DNA of 64,000 nt from Mesostigma viride (lineage: Eukaryota; Streptophyta; Mesostigmatophyceae; Mesostigmatales; Mesostigmataceae). The notes below the pieces were generated by a model that saw only the letters and a program-made list of their open reading frames with translations, was not told the origin of the DNA and did not search any database. The stretch covers positions 2,752,882 through 2,816,881 of the forward strand of contig RPFO01000448.1 in NCBI GenBank assembly GCA_009746045.1. The letters run 5' to 3'. This document shows positions 49,501-59,744 of the stretch, in pieces (the first letter of the stretch is position 1; every line of letters starts with the position of its first letter). A program made the translations under genes and the position numbers.

Positions 49501-52500
49501 TATTCCACCAGCCGTCAGCACCGGTGGGACCGACAGGGGTTGTAGCCACGTCTGCTGGCAAGGACCCTGCCGCCCCAACCTCGAGACTATACCCCGTCCC
49601 TGCCCACCCAAACGCTCCGTGCAGTGCCTGCTGCGATGCCTGTTGCGGCGCACCTGCGATGCCTGTTGCTGTACTTGAGGCGCCAGTTGCAGCCGCCCCC
49701 GGCATGGGACCACCCTGCACACCGCCCGGGCCACCCTGGCCGCCGCCCTGGCCTGGACCAAACACGTTCCCCTGCCCTTGCCCCGTTACCTGCCCCATGT
49801 CCAGCCTCACCCCGACCCCCTGGCCAAACCCGGCCTGGCCCACCCCCTGGCCCACCCCCTGCCCGCTCCTCAGCTGCTCCAGCTTCTCCTCCAGACCCTG
49901 CAGCCGCTCTCGCAGCATCGCCTCGCGCTGCTGGCTCAGCAGCTCCTTGGCCATGTCCGCCTGCTGGTGCTGCATAGACATCATCAGCAGCTGCCCCTGC
50001 AGGTGCTGCTGCGCAGCCAGGACGTCCGCACCCGGCCCCAGCCCCCCCAGGCCCCCCAGGCCCAGGCCTGCCTGCGGGTAAAACCCCAGACCGCCCAGGT
50101 TCGCCACCGGTTGCTGGTAAGGCCCCCCCTGCAACGCCCCTGGGAGGTACGCGCCCACCCCCGGCCCCGGCTGCTGCCCCGCGTTGGCGTTCACATTATG
50201 ACCACCGGAAATGCTGGCCCCCGCCAGTGCCGCCGACAGTGCCGCTTGCTTCTCCTTCTCAGCCCTCAACTGCTCCACGAGCGACGACATCTCGCGCACC
50301 AACGCTGCAGACTGCGCGTCCTGGGTCCCTGGTGCGCTTGGGGTCGCACCTGCCCCTCCCCCTCCCCCCGCCCCTACCGGTGGCATGCGATCTTTCTTCG
50401 CCCCCTGAGACCACGCCACCTCGCCCGGCTGGCCCGGCTCCATGACCTCCGACTCGTCCTGCACCAAGAACGGCTGCTGCAGCTGCTGTTGCTGTGGCTG
50501 CCCCATCCGGCTATTCGCCTTCTGGTTCCGGCTATTCGCAGGGTCCAGGTTTCTGTTCACGGCCTGGTTCTTGCTGTTCGTCCCCGCCTGCTCGTCCGCC
50601 TCCCACATCCGCTCTAACTGCTCCAAGCGGGCATCCGCCTCATCCTCCTGCGCCTGCTGCAACAACTCCAAAAGCTGCGCCACCTGCTCCTCCGACTGCG
50701 CGGTCGGCGTGACGCTCCCCCCCCTGCCCTCCCCCACCCCTTGCTGCTGCTGCATTAATGCTGACTGCCGCTTGGACATTTTCTTTTCGTCCTTGCCAAA
50801 ACCCACCCCCCTGTCGCGCAGAAGCTGCCGCTGCGTGGGCGCTGCGCCCCTGCCCGGCGACAGCAAGCTCGCCAGGTAACCCTGGAAATCATCCAGGGGG
50901 GTGGAGGACGCTGCGGCTCCCCCTGGCCCCCTGGCCCCCGTCAACCCAACCCCCCCCTCCATGGCCTGCCCCTTACTTCTCTGTTTGAACGCCGCGAAGT
51001 CGCGCAGGACCACGTCGGCCATCGCATCCATAGGCACATTGTCGCCCTTGCTGGCGGATGCCCCCGCTGCCAGCAACGTCTGCAGCACCGTCGGCAGCTG
51101 GACGGTGTCCACCTTTAATCCGCCTGAACGTTGTGTAGCACGCGCGCTCGTCGGCCCCACGACCAACGCCCCCTCGTCAACGGCCCCCGCAATTATATCC
51201 CCCGATCCCGCCATACCGTCATTATTTCTCACGGCATCGCGCACCGACCTTTTGCCTGCGGCCGTTTGGGCGAGGCCAACCCCGCCCGCCTCCCCCTGCA
51301 CCTGTGCGGCCACCTGCTCCAGCAGGCGCGTCACCTGGCCCTTTGCGCGGCGTGTCTTGGCCGCGAGCGCGCGCGCATCTCCCCGGTCCCCTGCCGACAT
51401 GATCACCGCCGCGCCGCCGCCGCCCGTCGATGCATGGCTGCCGTCACCCGCCACCCCCAGCACAGCTTGCCATCGGGCGCTGATGGGACTCCCCCCCTGC
51501 ACTGAAAGGGTCCCGTCCCCGCCACTGGTCACCACCGAGAAGGGCGAGTCATCATTGCCCCCCCCATCACTCACAACGTTGCCACCGGAATCCCCCCCAT
51601 CACTCACAACGTTGCCACCGGAATCTCCGCTCCCCCTAGGGGCGCCAGCATTTTTGTCCCCACTGCTGCTACTGCTGCTGCTGCCTCCCTGCTCGCTGCC
51701 TGCCCCCCTGTTGTTCTTACCGCTGCTGGCATCGGCACGGATCTCCATCGCCGCGAGCCGCTCCACGATCTTCTCCATCACGCTCGCCGCCACCTCCAGC
51801 TGCGACGCGAGCGAGGGAGGGCCCGCATCCTTGCTGCCGGAACCAGCCTCGTTGCCAGAATCCTGGGAAACCTCGCTGCTAGAGGTAGGATCTTGGCCAA
51901 CCTCTCGGCTAGAGGGAGCATCTTGGGTAGCCTCTCGGCTAGACCTTTTTCTACTGGCGGACGGGCGGTCCCGCGCGGGAGACTCGCTGGCATCAGAAGC
52001 AGGGCGGGCGCGGGCGCGGGCGGGCGAACCAGGGGGCGCGTCCTGGGTGGGAGTCCCTGACCGGGGGGCACGGGAGGCGCGGGAGGCATCTGACCGGGCA
52101 CGGGGCTGTACCTCGGGGTCATTGGGCCGCTCCAGCTGCGACGCGAGCAAGGGAGGGCCCGCATCCTCGCTGCCGGAACCAGCCTCGTTGCCAGAATCCT
52201 GGGAAACCTGGCTGCTAGAGGTAGGATCTTGGCCAACCTCGCGGCTAGAGGGAGCATCTTGGGTAGCCTCTCGGCTAGACCTTTTTCTACTGGCGGACGG
52301 GCGGTCCCGCGCGGGAGACTCGCTGGCATCAGAAGCAGGGCGGGCGCGGGCGCGGGCGGGCGAACCAGGGGGCGCGTCCTGGGTGGGAGTCCCTGACCGG
52401 GGGGCACGGGAGGCGCGGGAGGCATCTGACCGGGCACGGGGCTGTACCTCGGGGTCATTGGGCCGCTTAAACTCTGGCTCGGATGCCCGCCGGGCGCTGG

Positions 52501-53098
52501 CGTCGTGAACTCGCTGCTGCCGTCGTTGGAGGGCGGCTCGACCCTGGCCGGTCTCCTGGCCGTCCTCGACGTCCACGTCGAACACGGAGTCACGGATGCG
52601 GGTTGCCGAGGTCCGCCTGGCGGAGGGGGCTCGGCCGGTCTTGTCGGAAGAGTAGGGTTTCTTGCTAGTCGGCTTATTGGAGACTGTTTCTCTTGTAACG
52701 TCCCGGCCGCCATCTGGACGTGTCTGAGCCTGTCGGCTCGGCCGCGAGGGTCTCTCTCTCGGCGAGGGCGCCGAAACGTAGACGTCCTCTCCACCACTGT
52801 CTCGTTCTGCAGAGGTTATGGTGTATGGTATCTTCAGAGAAGCGTCGACTCCACTTCCTTGTCGGTTGCCCTTCCATTCGCTGGCAGGCCCTGACTTAAT
52901 CGTGACAAAGGCATTGCTGTCACCGGCAGAGCCTGCATTGGCAGAAGACTCGTCGACAGAGTCCGAAAATAGAAGAGGCTGCTCATCCCTGTCCACCTGG
53001 ACATAGCCGAACAGAATTTGCGGCAATGTACCAAGGATGAACAAAAGGTACAATGCACGCAATGCCGCAACTTGGCGATGGGTGCCCATTGAACTCAT
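46532..53098 (-). CDS. Giant type II membrane protein with C-terminal GT29 sialyltransferase-like domain
   Basis: One intronless frame of 2,188 residues. A short cytosolic start is followed by a signal anchor (ALRALYLLFILGTLPQILFG, about residues 12-32), as in Golgi glycosyltransferases. The next ~1,900 residues are low complexity: Ser/Arg/Asp-rich, a 112-residue tandem duplication, Gln/Leu coiled coils, and Gly-Met-Gly repeats. The C-terminal ~230 residues show the GT29 motifs: L motif GTCAVVRGVPGSRQGAEIDA then HDTVIRV (about 1970-1990), S motif SPGFSAALALVQSELC and VDLYGFG (about 2125-2150), and a His-x4-Glu motif (HGLELE, about 2163). GT29 enzymes transfer sialic acid or related sugars from CMP-donors. 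Which sugar an alga would use is unknown. Length is many times the usual 300-600 residues. Confidence 0.85.
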   Translation of the reverse strand: MSSMGTHRQVAALRALYLLFILGTLPQILFGYVQVDRDEQPLLFSDSVDESSANAGSAGDSNAFVTIKSGPASEWKGNRQGSGVDASLKIPYTITSAERDSGGEDVYVSAPSPRERPSRPSRQAQTRPDGGRDVTRETVSNKPTSKKPYSSDKTGRAPSARRTSATRIRDSVFDVDVEDGQETGQGRAALQRRQQRVHDASARRASEPEFKRPNDPEVQPRARSDASRASRAPRSGTPTQDAPPGSPARARARPASDASESPARDRPSASRKRSSREATQDAPSSREVGQDPTSSSQVSQDSGNEAGSGSEDAGPPLLASQLERPNDPEVQPRARSDASRASRAPRSGTPTQDAPPGSPARARARPASDASESPARDRPSASRKRSSREATQDAPSSREVGQDPTSSSEVSQDSGNEAGSGSKDAGPPSLASQLEVAASVMEKIVERLAAMEIRADASSGKNNRGAGSEQGGSSSSSSSGDKNAGAPRGSGDSGGNVVSDGGDSGGNVVSDGGGNDDSPFSVVTSGGDGTLSVQGGSPISARWQAVLGVAGDGSHASTGGGGAAVIMSAGDRGDARALAAKTRRAKGQVTRLLEQVAAQVQGEAGGVGLAQTAAGKRSVRDAVRNNDGMAGSGDIIAGAVDEGALVVGPTSARATQRSGGLKVDTVQLPTVLQTLLAAGASASKGDNVPMDAMADVVLRDFAAFKQRSKGQAMEGGVGLTGARGPGGAAASSTPLDDFQGYLASLLSPGRGAAPTQRQLLRDRGVGFGKDEKKMSKRQSALMQQQQGVGEGRGGSVTPTAQSEEQVAQLLELLQQAQEDEADARLEQLERMWEADEQAGTNSKNQAVNRNLDPANSRNQKANSRMGQPQQQQLQQPFLVQDESEVMEPGQPGEVAWSQGAKKDRMPPVGAGGGGGAGATPSAPGTQDAQSAALVREMSSLVEQLRAEKEKQAALSAALAGASISGGHNVNANAGQQPGPGVGAYLPGALQGGPYQQPVANLGGLGFYPQAGLGLGGLGGLGPGADVLAAQQHLQGQLLMMSMQHQQADMAKELLSQQREAMLRERLQGLEEKLEQLRSGQGVGQGVGQAGFGQGVGVRLDMGQVTGQGQGNVFGPGQGGGQGGPGGVQGGPMPGAAATGASSTATGIAGAPQQASQQALHGAFGWAGTGYSLEVGAAGSLPADVATTPVGPTGADGWWNNVTASGTGNLPAANPPQGAFQPLSAPTPVGSAVSEVRSSALSEGRPSPVVPAAEAARSTEGVSRPGTLGAPQGSPITTDTPVWESSGFSDAGAGGGPSGGSNPPARVKGGGEGVADGGGDPGIIEAALDKDWDSDAEDTSDLYEDAGVATGGSGGDSTGGGPGAGGGGYQLPTTCRVVIPPPGIVSNTMVGVVLSDTQFSVPRMCVIRTVCEGAGKGEGEGSGGQSSPVVAQGGLAWDGAGVGQGGAGEGPGGAGGNQGGAGGVQGSVWAGLGGLGGSQGGVGEMGGMGGMSEMGGMGRMGGMGGMGGMGGMGGMGGMGGMGGMGGMGGMGQMPASAAASVGGAASLASLMQVLGSPGAGASGGDDSSEHLQAMLEAVNGIIDRLGGEAAPAGEGADVGEVNLYRSRKLLGVFGNWLKSPPTAADAGRGGGESGGGALGVAGGLMDRLSKHVPGSGLRKKFGVGRGGGGGPKAVPQAAAIHSVAGREEEEEEEGEEGSDDNDSSGMAGSDRDQNKGAATQPSQASTPVVTVAVTPTAEAIPTQPEIVIPPTIAPPIVNTPSVAATFPVPATSTTSPSITMTISSTGGGGGSGDSGSSGGGGYVAPSGGVGLDTPRVVPLDSFAAADGSAADVAAASFFGDHHVPEVVGVPNREHSWLMDLPEHHAPDDVAPSSRGGEGLFSPQQKLSQPKSLNDARAFGRRSRRTSVAGRRVSQRSFEPKGMTEGDLRSAYLLLRPGGYTGEGSMSCEATRRACGELGAGYHGVDLSSRSLGTCAVVRGVPGSRQGAEIDAHDTVIRVGPMPAPGHEPWAGSRMSVQFVTELPSPETAEWPTAQFGPPERYVPPSRFYLYSGGKQQRMPLGTLKFDAPFAARYAAGRGELPPVPFLSLQAITRSLNYAELYQKLAKYEVPVATADTDVIFQGTLQASPGFSAALALVQSELCTRVDLYGFGVEEDGGEEWSASEAHGLELERFLYRMAMANNILCLQGS
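48490..48655 (-). repeat. Gly-Gly-Met coding repeat in the GT29 gene
   Basis: A 9-bp unit (CCCATTCCG on the plus strand) repeats about sixteen times in frame, giving a Gly-Met-Gly run of the protein. Confidence 0.9.
51794..52466 (-). repeat. 336-bp in-frame tandem duplication in the GT29 gene
   Basis: 51794-52129 and 52130-52465 are nearly identical (a handful of substitutions). 336 bp is 112 codons, so the reading frame is kept. The repeated peptide begins RPNDPEVQPRARSDASRA. Confidence 0.9.
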
Positions 53099-53998
53099 TC
53101 ACATCTGGTCTTAACCTCCAACATGAGTACAAGCCGGATTCGGCTGTTTTCCATATGTCCAGCGGTTTAACTAAGACCGACCGGTCACTGTCATCATGTT
53201 CAGAAGCAACCACATCGCCAGCATCCATAGCCAGCGAACATCATTCTGTTGTCACCCTTCGCGGTGCAAATCTTGTGCGGCTTCATCAGCGAAATTTGAT
53301 CAGATTGCCGTCCGTTTGCTGACAGATCCAATCATACGGCAATTGCGAGTATCCTACGAAATTTGGTGACGGACGAAAGCTTTTCCCAAAGAATATTGGC
53401 AGGCCGTCCTCTCTACTATAGCTAAATCTGAAGGAAGCAGGTACGGCCCAGGACGAAACAGAAATGACTCTCGTGTAAGCGGAACCACCCACACTCTCGT
53501 GTTTACTGTATGATTCATGACCTCTGAATTCGGATCAATGACCCAGGGTCATAAAACCGCTACGTGCTTCCTTCGATGCAGCTAGGTGGCAAACGACAGT
53601 ATTCACTATTCAGGCCATGGACAGGCCCGTTTGACGTTGTAAAGTTGTAACTAGACTAGTAACAGGACTCGCACATATTTTATCCAACATCGTCCCAAGA
53701 AAACAAGGCTGTGACACAACTGCACACCCCTCACAACCGCAGAATTTTCACTGCGGCATTTTCAAAGGAAGAGTCTACCTGCTTTTGTTTTAAAGTGGCT
53801 TGGTCTTTGTAAAACCCGTCTGGCGATTTGTTTCCTCAGGGACTGTTGATCCGGATTACTTATTCAACTCGGTGATTGCTCCTTGGCTCAATTGATAGTG
53901 GTGCACCAAATTTATCACAGAAACGCTCCAAACTGGGCAGGTCGACGCGAGGCGTGTGATGGACTAGTCACTAACAGTGAATCTAAAGCGCTCGCAGC
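53099..53998. other. Divergent intergenic region
   Basis: It lies between the divergently oriented GT29 and methyltransferase genes, so promoters of both should lie here. I see no convincing TATA box or shared motif. Confidence 0.4.
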
Positions 53999-56900
53999 AT
54001 GGTTTCCTCACGCTTTACGGTTTGCGGCGCGGCCATAGTCGCAACAGTCGCGTGGAAGTGGCTGCGCAGAACGCGTCGAGACTTTGCGGGGCTTGACGGT
54101 AGGCATCCCGATCGAGTAGAGTCAAATGTTCTGCTCCTTCGAAGATTCTTGCACCGGGAGTGTCTTCGAAATGTAGAAACCCGGTCCTCACCTGGTGTCG
54201 TTAAGAGCTTGCATCTAGAAGGGACATTCGAGCTCTCTTGCTCCTTAGAATCCACCTTGTGTTCCTTGTAATTTTACCCACAACTACTGCCTTCCCGTTA
54301 CAGGAATGGTCTCGTTCAGTAGCCGGATGATCGCTGCGGCGCGCGCCTTGGAATCAGAGTCGGAAGAAGCCATCATCTATGATCCCTTGGCAGAGGAACT
54401 GGCAGGGCCCACGGCCATGAAGCAGGCGCGGCAGCGCGTCACAGAAAGGAGCCGTGCGGGTAAGGCGGCCCGGTACGGAGACTCGTCCATGCCAACATAA
54501 GCGCCCTTGGCAATTTAAGAGTACTGCCTCTTGTATTACCTCTTACGTCGCGGCATGCCCATTTTTTTTTCTGACAGAATCGGAAGCAAAATGTTTAGAA
54601 ACGCTCGTTGTGCGTGAAGCTCTGGCTCATCTTCGTGCCACGTCATCTCCGCCATTCATCCTTCTGCCCGATCTTGCCTTCCGTATTCCTGTTCTTATGT
54701 AAATTGTCCTTTCCTCATCACCATTCATCCCCTTGTCGGACACCGGTGCCCACCCTTCCATCATCACATGACTGCGTTACCCCGTTTCTGTTTGTCACCC
54801 TGTATTTCACCCTGTTCATGCAGGTCACCCCATTTAGGTGCTTGCCACCCATTAAGACAACACCAGTCCTCGGCATTATCTTCGCCCTGCGCTTTTGTCG
54901 CATTGATGTGTTGTCTCATTGATATGTTGTCTCATCGATGTGTCGTCTCATTGATGTGTTGTCTCATTGATATGTTGTCTCATTGATATGTTGTCTCATT
55001 GATGTGTTGTCTCATTGATGTGTTGTCTCATTGATGTGTTGTCTCATTGATGTGTTGTCTCATTGATGTGTTGTCTCATTGATATGTTGTCTCAGTGATG
55101 TGTTGTCTCATTGATGTGTTGTCTCATTGATATGTTGTCTCATTGATGTGTTGTCTCATTGATGTGTTGTCTCATTGATGAGTTGTCTCATTGATGTGTT
55201 GTCTCATTGATATCCCCTTGCTCCTCACCGGTTAATCCCATCAAATGGACAGCAGCCCTGTAGCACATACCGTTGCCCCCCCCCCCCCCCGTTCATCCAA
55301 TCAGACAATCCCACCCCTTCTTTCATCATCACCCCATCAACCCACCCACCCCTGACCACGTCATCCCACTGCTCGCCCCCCTACCCCATCCTCCCCAACT
55401 ACCAACTACCAACCACCAACCACCACCACCACCACCACCACCACCACCACCACCACCACCACCACCACCACCACCACCACCACCACCACCACCACCACCA
55501 CCACCACCACCACCACCACCACCACCACCACCACCACCACCACCGCCGCCGCCGCCGCCGCCGCCGCCACCAGGCGAGAAGCGTCGCGCCGGCATCGCCA
55601 TCCGCACGCGGTACCTGGACGATGCGCTCGTGGAGGCGGTCACTGTGCAACTGACGCCGTCCTGTGCTACAGTGACCACTACCACAGTGCACGAGGATGA
55701 TGTGACTGCTGCCACTGGGGGTGGCGACAGTGGTTCCCAGGGGCATGTTGGGGCATCAGAACAGGCAGCAGGGAAGGAAGCATCGCCGCCCCCTCTGCCC
55801 AGCCAGGTGGTCATCCTGGGTGCAGGGATGGACTCCAGGGTGTACCGGCTGCCCCGCCCCCCCAACTGCCTTCCCAGAGAGCGCACAGCGGCCAATAAGG
55901 TCTCAGGGGGAGCCGGGGCGGTAGCGGGTGCTAGCGGATACGCGGCAGCAAACGGTGGCGCCGTGGGCGGCGATACTTTCAAAGAATTGGGTGGTGCGAC
56001 CGATGATGGTGCTACGAAGACAGGTTTGCCGGATGCCAGAGTGAGTTTTTCAGTCGTAAAAAATGCTGAGGTGGCGTTCCACCCGATCGCGGACCTGTTT
56101 GAGGTTGACCAAGCGGACGTGCTGCGTGCCAAGGAGGCCACGTATGAGCGGCTAAGGGAGAAGGGGGTCATGCCCCCACTCTCGCTGGCGCAACGACGGA
56201 CGGTCATCGCGGCCAACGTGGAGGAGGTGGACACCCTGGAGGCGCGCCTGGTGGGGGGCGGCGTGCGGTTTGCGGAGCCGGTCGTGTGGCTGCTGGAGGG
56301 CCTGTTGGTGTAAGTGCGGGAAAAGTATCAACAGTTTAGTAGTATAAACAGTAGTACCAGTAGTTTTGTCAGTATAAACAGTAGCGCCTGTATAGCTGTC
56401 AATTATTTGTGAGCATTAATTAGTAACATAACTCCGTTGGTAGTACATGTAGCACATATCCCGGAGAAGGGGCATATGGCTTTTAATACATTCTGGGCTA
56501 CTTCCTGCAAGAGTGGAATGTAAGCAACACTTGCTCTAGGTGCCTCAAGGACACCGGCACCACCATGCTGTCTCGGGTTCAACCCAGCTAAGGGGATCCC
56601 GGCATGGGGGAGGAAGATTGTGAGCATCTAAGGAAGAATCTTCCTCCCCTGTCTATTGTACGTGTGTTTATCATCATATGTGTGTCCCCCCTCCCCCCCC
56701 CGGTTGGTCCTTGTTCTTTGGGGCTCTGCCCTACCCTGTTTTCAGTGGGACATGAGCACCTGTCAGTGTCTAAGGGTGGAAAGGCCACCCGTCGCAAGGG
56801 TGGAGACGACCGCTGTCACGACCGGGGTAGTTGTGATGGGGGACCGGTTGGCTGATGCGTGCATTGCCCTCCCCTGCTGGTGTCAGTGTGCTCCGGGTTC

Positions 56901-59738
56901 TGCCCAGCCGTGTGAATGGCGGTGTTTCCCTACCGGTTCATGTAATTTTGTGGGGGGCGCTGCCCTCCCCTGTTGTCTGAATGACTAATAACTAATAACT
57001 GTGCCTAGACCCCCTGTTGTGTTCACAACTAATAACTGTGCGTAGACCCCCTGTTGTCATCATAACTAATAATGTTGCTTAGACCCGCTCTGTTGTGTTC
57101 ATAACTGATAATTGTGCTCAGACCCCTTGTCGGCACAACTGTGCTTAGACCCCCTCTTGTTGTAAGTGCGTCTCGGGAGGGTCTCCCCCCTGTGCATGTG
57201 TGTGTTCCCCTTTTCGTGGGTGTATGGGTGTCCACTCTTCCCTCCGATCGGTTCCCGTTTGATCAGTCTCCCAGTCATCGTCGGTGGGATGTAGGGCTCT
57301 CGCCACCCCTATGGCTGTGCGCGTGTCACCACCTGCCCGGCTGAAAGCGTTTTCAAAGTTTTAGCCAGTCCCTAACCTGTGGGTGTAGGGCGTGCTTTGC
57401 CCAGTTTCTGCTGGTGCATGTGTGAATGGGATTTTACCTTTCCTTTCAAAATTTAGAGACACTCATGCCTATCAGCTCCAGGTCCATTCATAACTCCCTT
57501 CAAATGTCAGGTACTGACATCGTGAGCCGAAACATAAGCCTGTCACATATGGCAGTCGGTGGCATGTCTAGTGCTGCGGTGCTTGCTTCGTCCGTCCCTG
57601 CTATGCTTCGTCCGTACGCGCTGTCCATGGGCCGTGTCTGCCATCCTGGTATCTGATATGCCATGCGCTGCATGCTGTGCTTGCATTTGTTGCCATACCT
57701 TACACGCTTGCATTCCCTGCTACCCCTTGCATGCGGCACTCTCAAATCCCCCAGGTACCTCGAACCGGACAATGTCGCCCGCTTGGCACGCAAGATGGCT
57801 GAGCTCTCGGCACCTGGCAGCGTGTTGCTGGCATCCCTGGTACGCACCACCTAGCTAGCATATGTCAAGGAAACAACCAGCGCAGGCCAGAAATCACATG
57901 TGCCCTGATCTTCATATGTGTGCCCTCGCGCACACCGTCACCGTTCTTGTCAAGGTTATTGATGGTTCCAATGTGAGCCGAAACCAACCCCGTCCCCCTC
58001 CATGTTTTGCTGCACACTGTCACCGTTCTTGTCAAGGTTATTGATGGTTCCAATATGAGCCGAAACCAACCCCGTCCCCCTCCATGTTTTGCTGCACACC
58101 GTCACCGTTCTTGTCAAGGTTATTGATGGTTCCAATGTGAGCCGAAACCAACCCCGTCCCCCTCCATGTTTTGCTGCACACCGTCACCGTTCTTGTCAAG
58201 GTTATTGATGGTTCCAATGTGAGCCGAAACCAACCCCGTCCCCCTCCATGTTTTGCTGCGGTGTTTGCCTTGGGTGGGGTTTGAGTGGTAGGGTCCCTGG
58301 GCATGGGGAGACCCTGCTGCATCGCGTCCTACTGCAACAGTCAGTTGAGCCTGAGGGTGAAAATTAAGGATGAGGTGAAGGATGAGATAAGGAAGGAAGT
58401 TAAGGATGGCATGATGAGACGATGATTTAAATGATGGCCCAGCCTCTAAATCTTCGCATGACAACTGCTCCCATGGGTCCCGGTGTATAGCTAAATGGCT
58501 GCTTAGTCAAGAAGTTAGAAGGGGGTGGTTTATAAGAGTGTGGTCGGTCATGGCTCACCATTATTAGTGCCATGTGGACGTGCGAGTGCGTTTATCTTTT
58601 TTTGCAGACCGGCTTGCAATAATGGGGATGAACATCCTGTGATCTGCTATCCATGGAATCATCGTGAACGTCCCGAAGGATATATCCCAGGTTTGTGAGC
58701 ATCTGTAGAAAAAGGCCATGCAGTGCCTTACCATTTCTTCCCGGCTTTCATGCCTCAAGAAACATTCCAACTTTTTCCCCGCCTTTGCGAACTTTTTTTG
58801 CAATGGCATGTTGTCGTTACGCAGGTAAACGAGACGTGTGTGACGCGAGCGGTCGCCAACGCATCCAAGGGGTCGCTCATGGAGCACTGGAAGTGGGGGG
58901 TGAACGAACCATTCAAGTATTTCTCGCAGCTGGGATGGCACGTGCTCTCAGTGGTGCAGGTGGGTCTGTCTCTTGTCAAAGGTCATCCTGCACTTTCTAC
59001 TCCCTTGAATCTTTATCTGTTTTCCAGTGTGGGGTGTGGAGTGGATTAAACAAGGCTATACCTGATGCTAAGAACTAGCAAGGCCAAAGGACGAGATCCC
59101 GGTTGCACGGTGCAGATAGGAGGTTCTACTCCACGGCCCTAGTTGCACCAATGGAGCCACATGCACGATGACTAATGGAAAGAAGGCCGTTGTCGGCTAT
59201 AGAAACATGGGTCAGCCCTACTTCTGAAAGAAATCTGATGAAACGTGCAGGTTGTGTCTGTAGTAGCTCCAAGACCAGGCACCATAGCTCTTCTTTTGTT
59301 TTTCGTTACTGTCTGCTGAGTATTTTTTCCGTATCAATGACAATCGGCACGATTAACGGGGGCGGACCCTGCCGTTAAGGTCTTTTTGCCAGGAAATGTG
59401 CTCTTGTCCAAATTTCTTGCTGTGACGATCCGAACTGAAGAGATATCCCCACACATTTCTAAAAACGTGCTTGATGGCATGTCTATTTCAGAAGCTGCTA
59501 GGATTCCCGGTATTTCGAAAACTGCTAGATGATTCCTGTCACAGCTGTGAGGTTGAATAACGGAGTTGCCTCCCTGGCGCGAATGTCTGCTGTCCGATGT
59601 TGAATATCAATGATCTCTCACGTGCTTCAGTATGGAGCTCCTGAGGCCAACTACGGGCGATACGAGAAGAAGGAGATTCTGCCTCTGGAGGACAACTCCG
59701 TCGGGCGAGCTATGCTGCTCAGGGCTGTGAAGCTGTGA
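53999..59738 (+). CDS. SAM-dependent O-methyltransferase (LCMT/TIGR00027-like), six exons
   Basis: Exons 53999-54098, 54304-54459, 55574-56309, 57755-57839, 58825-58959 and 59631-59738 have GT-AG borders and join in phase (1, 1, 2, 0, 0) into about 430 residues. The N-terminus has a hydrophobic segment (VCGAAIVATVAW). The fold is clear: FSSRMIAAARALESESEEAI and IYDPLAEELAG, TRYLDDALVEAV, the SAM-binding VVILGAGMDSRVYRLPRP, the acidic loop DLFEVDQADVLRAKE, RTVIAANVEEV, and WLLEGLLVYLEP spanning exons 3-4, as in the leucine carboxyl methyltransferase / Ppm2 / TIGR00027 superfamily. The substrate cannot be told. Two Ala/Gly-rich insertions in exon 3 interrupt the domain. TGTAA lies near 59832. 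Confidence 0.8.
54905..55215. repeat. Minisatellite in intron 2 of the methyltransferase gene
   Basis: About nineteen copies of TTGTCTCATTGATGTG with A/G variants at one site. Confidence 0.95.
55413..55572. repeat. (ACC)n(GCC)n trinucleotide run up to a splice acceptor
   Basis: About 45 ACC/CCA units, then seven GCC units, ending CACCAG|GCGAG at the acceptor of exon 3. The usual polypyrimidine tract is replaced by the repeat. Confidence 0.9.
56400..56635 (-). repeat. Dispersed LINE/SINE-like element in intron 3
   Basis: It is the reverse complement of 44085-44292, sharing 'gatccccttagctgggttg', 'cagcatggtg' and 'cattccactcttgcaggaag', and the GCTACATGTACT tail motif. It is the 3' region shared with the ORF1-only LINE copy. 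Confidence 0.75.
57925..58258. repeat. 82-bp tandem repeat in intron 4
   Basis: Four copies with a step of exactly 82 bp (marker GTTCTTGTCAAGGTTATTGA at 57943, 58025, 58107, 58189). Confidence 0.95.
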
Positions 59739-59744
59739 GCTTGT

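Noticed and set aside
55329-56234. Minus-strand poly-glycine open frame opposite methyltransferase exon 3
   Set aside because: Shadow of the ACC/GCC repeat and of the coding exon on the plus strand.
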